Shown here: positions 7,712 to 11,953 of the stretch, in pieces
How the letters are laid out: every line of letters begins with the position of its first letter
Position numbering within the stretch: the first letter of the stretch is position 1
Assembly: GCA_903930485.1 (NCBI GenBank)
Contig: CAIYYO010000086.1
Coordinates: 1-11,953, forward strand
DNA from: Methanobacteriota archaeon
GTDB lineage: Archaea; Altiarchaeota; Altiarchaeia; IMC4; QMZM01
DNA length: 11,953 nucleotides
Reading direction: 5' to 3'
Made by a program: the position numbers and the translations under genes
The notes under the pieces: model-generated
What the model was told of the DNA's origin: nothing
Databases searched by the model: none
What the model saw: only the letters and a program-made list of their open reading frames with translations

Positions 7712-9679
7712 ATGAAAAACGTCCTGCTGATGGCAGTTTTAAGTATTCTATTTTTTTTACCTAGTGCATATGCCCTCCAAGGCTCCTACACCTTCACTGA
7801 ATTGAGCTATTTCCGTGCCGCTATGCCCTATATAGACGTTGTTTTGGACGGTTATAAGGGAATATGTGGCTGTGAGGGAGTTAACAATATGGCTAGCTGG
7901 GACCCAAGGTTCGATGTCGATTATTGCCAGGGGATACAAAAAGACTTTGAAAACGGCGGAAACTATAACATGTGGTACGACGCTTTTTATTGCAGCGGGG
8001 CTAATGGGCCTAATGATCCAAGAACGCTTTCTTCTAATCCCTACATGGACCGGATTCCAGTTTATGTCGGTTCTCCCAGTGGAGGGGGTAACCCGGGTTT
8101 TAACGCCGAGATTTCCATTCCTGAGGATTCCAAGATTGTCGGCTCCGACGGCTCCATTATAGCCGACACGGTTTGCGTGGGCGACAGCTTAACTTTAGAG
8201 AAAGGCGCCGACAGGGGCGAGTTCTGGAACGACGGCGGTCATGAAGATTCTCCACCCATCTTCTGGGTCGATGACGTGGAAGCCTTCGCAGACAAGTTGA
8301 TTAGCAACCCAATTACTCTAAAGGATTTGTCGCAAGCCGTCCTAGGCATACCTACAGTGAATATATCCTACAAACCCCGTCTGGAAAAGAACTCGTCTTA
8401 TCAACCGGGGGCTTGGGATAATATTATCGGGAATGTGGTCTGCAGCATCAAAGACAAAAGCGGAGGCGCCACGACCTATAAAGCAGAAAAAGCGGGATTT
8501 CTGCAGGTCGATAAGGTCTATACCGTTGAATGTATGGCCTTTAAGATTGATTCGGATTTTGATTCACATTATCTGGATACAGGGCTTGGAGATTACGTTG
8601 TTGTTCCATCGATAATTCAGAACAACATATCTGTCGCATCGCCAGACGACCTAGATTGCGCATCCGTCTGCCATAACAGAATTTATAAATCAAAGGAAGA
8701 CTTTTTCAGTGTCGGCTTTGAAGGGATAAATAGAACATTAAAAGTGGTCTCTCCCACCCAGCCTCAAGTCGATGTCTCCGTCGCAGGCACTGATAAAATC
8801 AAATTCGGCGAGTCCAACACTCTGCGCTTTCTCGTCAAGAACACGGGCGACATTAACGTATCCATTAAATCCGTCTATTCCAAGCCCGAAGGCAAACTGA
8901 TTTCCTGCGACTCGCAGGAATTGGCTCCGAATCAGCAGGCCGAGTGTTTGCTGTCGGTGACCCCGGTCCAGGGGCAAGGCCTCTCGATCCAGGCCTCCTA
9001 CGATTACAAATCCTGCGGCAAGAGCCAGGTCGGCCTCGTCACCAAGACATTGATCAAATCCAAAACGGTCCGGCCGGTCCTAAAGGAACAGTCTTATCTG
9101 ATGGGCGTGCACGGAGCCTGCGATAACAGTTATTTTAGCTGTTATTCCGCGAGCGAGGGAAGCCTGTTTGCAGGATACAAGTGCTTCAAGACCGCGAACG
9201 GATTCTACGCCCCTGCGACCGAGCGATTCAACCTAAGGTTTGACCTCTCAGATATTCCGAAAAATGCGGAGATCCTTGGCGCAAAATTATATCTGAAGGC
9301 ATCCGAATCAGGCGGAAAACAAACAGTAAACGTCTACTCCGTGAACAAGATACCCGAGGCAGTGAAATGCCTTCCAGGAGGCGACATCTGTACGAAACCC
9401 TATTGCGGCGAATGCAAACCATTATACGAGCTCGACGGAACTGTTGCCTCTTCGGCAGAGGTCTCTTCGGCAGGTCAGTATTCATTCGATGTTACGAACC
9501 AGGTAGAGGATAAATTGATTGGCGACGGCACCGTTTCACTACAAATCAGGGGCGCTGAAGGCCTGTGGGAGAGCCTGGGTCAGAGCTCGTGCACGGTAGA
9601 GAATGACTGGGACAAAAAGGACATATCCTTCGACGCGGGAGGAAGGGACGGACCGTATCTGGAAGTCGTCTACCGATGA
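7712..9679 (+). CDS. Gene 5: shortest complete paralogue, with reduced head, CARDB/Ig-like and DNRLRE domains
   Basis: This gene encodes 655 residues. The ATG at 7712 is preferred to the in-frame TTG at 7691 because it starts directly at a signal peptide (MKNVLLMAVLSILFFLPSAYA, cleavage before LQGS), as in the sister genes. The head has four cysteines; KGICGC recalls KGVCKC of gene 2, so it is probably a shortened type-A head. The conserved module has VCVGD (Cys155), GEFW, DSPPIFWVDD (Trp185). The insert is very short: the YH...DG segment found in the other complete copies is absent, and ISNPITLKDL leads straight to a VLGIP motif. Then come VVCSIK...VECMAF (the tyrosine run is lost), the CARDB/Ig-like domain (about 351-453) and the DNRLRE-like domain (about 458-655). 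An NRT sequon lies at the junction. The gene ends YLEVVYR with no anchor. It may represent a near-minimal form of the architecture. Confidence 0.95.
   Translation: MKNVLLMAVLSILFFLPSAYALQGSYTFTELSYFRAAMPYIDVVLDGYKGICGCEGVNNMASWDPRFDVDYCQGIQKDFENGGNYNMWYDAFYCSGANGPNDPRTLSSNPYMDRIPVYVGSPSGGGNPGFNAEISIPEDSKIVGSDGSIIADTVCVGDSLTLEKGADRGEFWNDGGHEDSPPIFWVDDVEAFADKLISNPITLKDLSQAVLGIPTVNISYKPRLEKNSSYQPGAWDNIIGNVVCSIKDKSGGATTYKAEKAGFLQVDKVYTVECMAFKIDSDFDSHYLDTGLGDYVVVPSIIQNNISVASPDDLDCASVCHNRIYKSKEDFFSVGFEGINRTLKVVSPTQPQVDVSVAGTDKIKFGESNTLRFLVKNTGDINVSIKSVYSKPEGKLISCDSQELAPNQQAECLLSVTPVQGQGLSIQASYDYKSCGKSQVGLVTKTLIKSKTVRPVLKEQSYLMGVHGACDNSYFSCYSASEGSLFAGYKCFKTANGFYAPATERFNLRFDLSDIPKNAEILGAKLYLKASESGGKQTVNVYSVNKIPEAVKCLPGGDICTKPYCGECKPLYELDGTVASSAEVSSAGQYSFDVTNQVEDKLIGDGTVSLQIRGAEGLWESLGQSSCTVENDWDKKDISFDAGGRDGPYLEVVYR
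9546..9597 (+). repeat. 52-bp tract identical to gene 4 (7514-7565)
   Basis: Partner of the identical stretch in gene 4. The bases just outside differ (for example CAAA before it here and CAGG in gene 4), so the identity has sharp edges, as expected of a short conversion tract rather than a whole-gene duplication. Confidence 0.85.
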
Positions 9680-9688
9680 TGATTTGTT

Positions 9689-9699
9689 CTTTAAATAGG
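9689..9699 (+). promoter_or_regulatory. TATA-like box of gene 6
   Basis: CTTTAAATAGG is close to a canonical archaeal TATA box and starts 10 bases after the gene 5 stop. The ATG of gene 6 is about 85 bases further on, which would imply a leader of about 55-60 bases. No Shine-Dalgarno sequence precedes that start (it follows GTTCAAACA). Confidence 0.45.
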
Positions 9700-9779
9700 G
9701 GTTCAGGCAATATTTCTAATAGGCAATATGGGATAGCTTGCAAGTGAATCGATTCCCTTATCATCGAAGTGTTCAAACA

Positions 9780-11953
9780 ATGGCTTTATTACAATACTTT
9801 AAAAAAATAGGGTTCATAGCCGTGGTATTGTTGGTTTTCCCCCCCTTAGATTCATCCGCATTCCAAAGCACTGTTGGAATGTATCCACTTAACATCAACG
9901 TTAATTGGGAGCAGCACCTATTTGACATTGGTTTCTTCTCTTCGGATAATTATGGATCGTATCCGTATTGCCCTTTTGAAGCCGAGACTATTTATAGGGG
10001 GGGCGGAAATACCGGAAAATGCTCGCAGTCGGATGCATATACTATGTCTCCGCTAAGCAGTTCTGTGCAAGTAGGATTTGCCTTTGATTTGAATGTGAAT
10101 GAAGACTTCAAGCTTGTGACCCCCGACGGCATCACGGTTTCTGACGAAGTTTGCGCGGGCGACAAATTCAAGTACGTGAAAGGCGTGGATAAGGGCGAGT
10201 ATTGGTGGCGTGGCGGATGTGACGACTCGCCTCCGATATACTGGGTCGACGACTTGGACAAATTCTTCAATGATCTGATGGATTATCATAATAAGACGAT
10301 AACAGGAGTAAGCGATGTTTGCGTTAGCTACAAGGATCTTGGCGCGGACGGGTTCACTGACGGATTGACCGGCATTCCACAATACAAGGGTTTGAGCTTT
10401 CCCTATGGAGACGCATGCTCTTTCCTGTTTTCGGATGAAAACGGCACCGAAGAGAAAAACCTGGATGCAGGCATCCTTTCTTCCGATTTGAGGGAGATAC
10501 TTGATTCACGAGCAGAAAATTTATGGGTTAACCGCGGGCTAATCACGGACATGACGATACCAGCTAATATAGCGGTAAAGAAAATCTCGCCAAGAGAATG
10601 GCAGATACCTTACTCGACAGAAGATTTCGACAGTAACTATAAATTGATCCTGAAGAAAGTTCGAAACGATATCTCAGCATGCATGTACTACGATGGGTTG
10701 CCCTCTGATGAGAACTATAACCCACTAAACGACTCGTCAACGCCGATGATACCTGTCGGAAGTTTGGTTTGCAGCTTAAGCGGCGGATTGGACACTAACG
10801 GCCTAATCAAGCAGGGGGATTACTATTCAGTGCAAAATACAAGCCGGATACAAATCAACACAGGCCTTCCGATAAGATGCACTTATTACTGGTATGGAAG
10901 TTTTCCCAACGCGGGAATGAGTCCCGGAATCATTTTTGATAATGGAGTACAACTGCAGACTTGCGATTTCTACAGATTCCGAGTCCCGTCAATAACCTGG
11001 AATATGGACCCTGAAGCCTTTAACGAATCAATGATAAGAGATCCGTTCTGGGTCGGTAAAATCGTTTTGGAAAAAAATATAACGGTGGTTATGCCGCGGA
11101 CACCAAAGATCGAGGTCTCGGTCGCCGGTGCAGAAAATATCAAATTCAGCGAGTCCAATACTTTGCGTATCCTCATCAAGAACACGGGAGACGTTAACGT
11201 ATCCATCAAAAGCGTCTATTCCAAACCCGAAGGCAAATTGGTATCCTGCGACGCTGAGACTTTGGCGCCAGGCCAGCAAGCCGAGTGCCTCCTTTCAGTT
11301 ACGCCGGTCCAAGGCCAAGGCCTATCGATCCAAGTCTTGTATGATTACAAGTCCTGCGGCCGCAGCCAGACTGGACTCATCACGAAGACCTTGATCGATT
11401 CCAAAGTCTTCCGCACGGTTTTGAAGGAGCAGTCTTACTTGATGGGCGTGCACGGGCAGTGCGACAACAGCTACTACAGCTGTTATTCCGCAAGCGAGGG
11501 GGCCCTGTTTGCAGGATACAAGTGCTTCAAGACCGCGAACGGGTTCTACGCGCCGGCGACCGAGCGATTCAACATGCGATTCGATTTGTCGGAGATAACG
11601 AAGGATGCGCAGATAATCGGGGCAACGCTACACCTCAAAGCCTCAGAAATCGGGAAGACTCAGACAGTCCAAGTCTACTCGGTCGACAAGATTCCTGAAG
11701 CCGTGAAATGCCTGCCGGGAGGCGACATATGCACTAAACCCTACTGCGGAGAATGCAAGCCGTTATTTGATATTGCCGGGACACTCGCTTCCTCGACAGA
11801 GATATCTACGGCAGGGCCGTATTCATTCGACCTGACGAGTTTATTGAAGGAGAAAATAGCTGGCGGTGGCATCGTTTCATTACAAGTCAGGGGGGTCGAG
11901 GGCTTATGGGAGACAAAGGGCCAGAACTCATGCTCCATCGAGAACGAATGGGA
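9780..11953 (+). CDS. Gene 6 (3'-truncated by window edge): secreted modular protein with type-B head, CARDB/Ig-like and DNRLRE domains
   Basis: The ATG at 9780 opens a frame with no stop for 724 codons, running off the right edge. By alignment to the sisters about 22 residues are missing, so the full length should be about 746. The signal peptide is MALLQYFKKIGFIAVVLLVF... with likely cleavage at SSA/FQST (after residue 27). The head is short with two cysteines and YCPFEAETI, as in gene 3. The conserved module has VCAGD (Cys125), GEYWWRGG, DSPPIYWVDD (Trp155). The insert resembles gene 3 (DGLTGIPQY, then DENGTEEKNLDAGI). LVCSLS...IRCTYYWYG follows, with Arg where the others have Glu. The CARDB/Ig-like domain is at about 442-544 and the DNRLRE-like domain from about 547. 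Odd points: the DNRLRE region is the most diverged here (SEITKDAQIIGATLHLKA), and HGQC is shared only with gene 1. Confidence 0.94.
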   Translation, partial: MALLQYFKKIGFIAVVLLVFPPLDSSAFQSTVGMYPLNINVNWEQHLFDIGFFSSDNYGSYPYCPFEAETIYRGGGNTGKCSQSDAYTMSPLSSSVQVGFAFDLNVNEDFKLVTPDGITVSDEVCAGDKFKYVKGVDKGEYWWRGGCDDSPPIYWVDDLDKFFNDLMDYHNKTITGVSDVCVSYKDLGADGFTDGLTGIPQYKGLSFPYGDACSFLFSDENGTEEKNLDAGILSSDLREILDSRAENLWVNRGLITDMTIPANIAVKKISPREWQIPYSTEDFDSNYKLILKKVRNDISACMYYDGLPSDENYNPLNDSSTPMIPVGSLVCSLSGGLDTNGLIKQGDYYSVQNTSRIQINTGLPIRCTYYWYGSFPNAGMSPGIIFDNGVQLQTCDFYRFRVPSITWNMDPEAFNESMIRDPFWVGKIVLEKNITVVMPRTPKIEVSVAGAENIKFSESNTLRILIKNTGDVNVSIKSVYSKPEGKLVSCDAETLAPGQQAECLLSVTPVQGQGLSIQVLYDYKSCGRSQTGLITKTLIDSKVFRTVLKEQSYLMGVHGQCDNSYYSCYSASEGALFAGYKCFKTANGFYAPATERFNMRFDLSEITKDAQIIGATLHLKASEIGKTQTVQVYSVDKIPEAVKCLPGGDICTKPYCGECKPLFDIAGTLASSTEISTAGPYSFDLTSLLKEKIAGGGIVSLQVRGVEGLWETKGQNSCSIENEW

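Larger units (their letters stand above)
1..11953 (+). repeat. Tandem array of six paralogous genes with a constant-length 3' block
   Basis: The strongly conserved 3' blocks, each starting at the (S)xxDxFxVG motif before the CARDB-like domain, lie at 1711-2700, 4469-5455, 6658-7644 and 8690-9676, with partial copies at 1-589 and 11031-11953. Complete blocks are 987 bp (990 in gene 2 because of one extra terminal Gly codon). The two partial copies also align without gaps, judged from the distance to the Trp of the EN(D/E)W motif. The 5' parts before the block are 356, 433, 365, 326 and 417 codons in genes 2-6. Confidence 0.93.

Noticed and set aside
1965..9126. Recurring short + strand frames over the CARDB/DNRLRE border (1965-2147, 4723-4905, 6912-7397, 8944-9126)
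   Set aside because: These are out-of-frame shadows of the repeated coding sequence; their Arg/Pro/Gly-rich products match no fold, and the real frame is clear.
313..11938. Antisense open frames recurring at the same place in several 3' blocks (for example 313-528, 2355-2696, 7302-7499, 11741-11938) with similar translations
   Set aside because: They lie antisense to the DNRLRE domain and recur only because the sense sequence is repeated. They have no start context or domain of their own, and lengths differ between copies.
1..11953. Diversity-generating retroelement or invertible cassette system
   Set aside because: Head diversity suggested it, but no reverse transcriptase, template repeat, recombinase or inverted repeats flanking the heads are visible in the window. 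Heads differ by indels and broad divergence, not adenine-directed substitutions.
1..11953. tRNA, rRNA, CRISPR arrays and insertion sequences
   Set aside because: The gaps are short and A/T-rich, with no cloverleaf, regularly spaced direct repeats, or terminal inverted repeats with a transposase. None of these can be supported.

Overview
The window is almost entirely one tandem array of six paralogous genes, all on the + strand, encoding large secreted proteins. The host is probably an archaeon. Each gene is preceded by an A/T-rich TATA-like box (TTTATA, TTTAAATA or CTAAATAG type), and no convincing Shine-Dalgarno sequence sits before the starts. The one non-array gene remnant belongs to the AMMECR1 family, which is common in archaea. 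A DPANN-type lineage would fit such secreted families, but nothing in the window fixes the phylum.

Layout: gene 1 (1-592) is only the 3' end of a copy. Genes 2 (643-2703), 3 (3170-5458), 4 (5563-7647) and 5 (7712-9679) are complete. Gene 6 (9780 to the right edge) lacks about its last 22 codons. Gaps are 50, 466, 104, 64 and 100 bp. The only large gap (2704-3169) holds a decayed AMMECR1-family gene on the - strand, with two in-frame stops and at least one frameshift, plus the promoter of gene 3.

Protein plan, in order: a signal peptide; a cysteine-containing variable head; a conserved module of the form DxVCVGD...KG...GEYW...GG..DSPP..WVDD; a variable insert; a module with VCSI...VECxYYxYG; a CARDB/Ig-like beta domain (SCD...AEC...SCGRSQxGLVTK); and a C-terminal DNRLRE/CBM96-like beta domain carrying an unusual cysteine insertion CLPGGDICTKPYCGEC. 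The last two domains plus a short lead-in form a block of 329 codons without a single net insertion or deletion in the four complete genes (gene 2 adds one terminal Gly), and in gene 6 as far as it is visible. The part before this block varies from 326 to 433 codons. Heads fall into at least two types: genes 2 and 4 (with 5 as a reduced relative) and genes 3 and 6.

Interpretation: this looks like a locus that keeps a constant, probably extracellular C-terminal half while diversifying exposed N-terminal heads. Patchy identical tracts between copies suggest ongoing gene conversion of the 3' halves. No transmembrane tail, lipobox or sorting signal is visible, so how the proteins stay at the cell is unknown. 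Their ligand or partner is also unknown.
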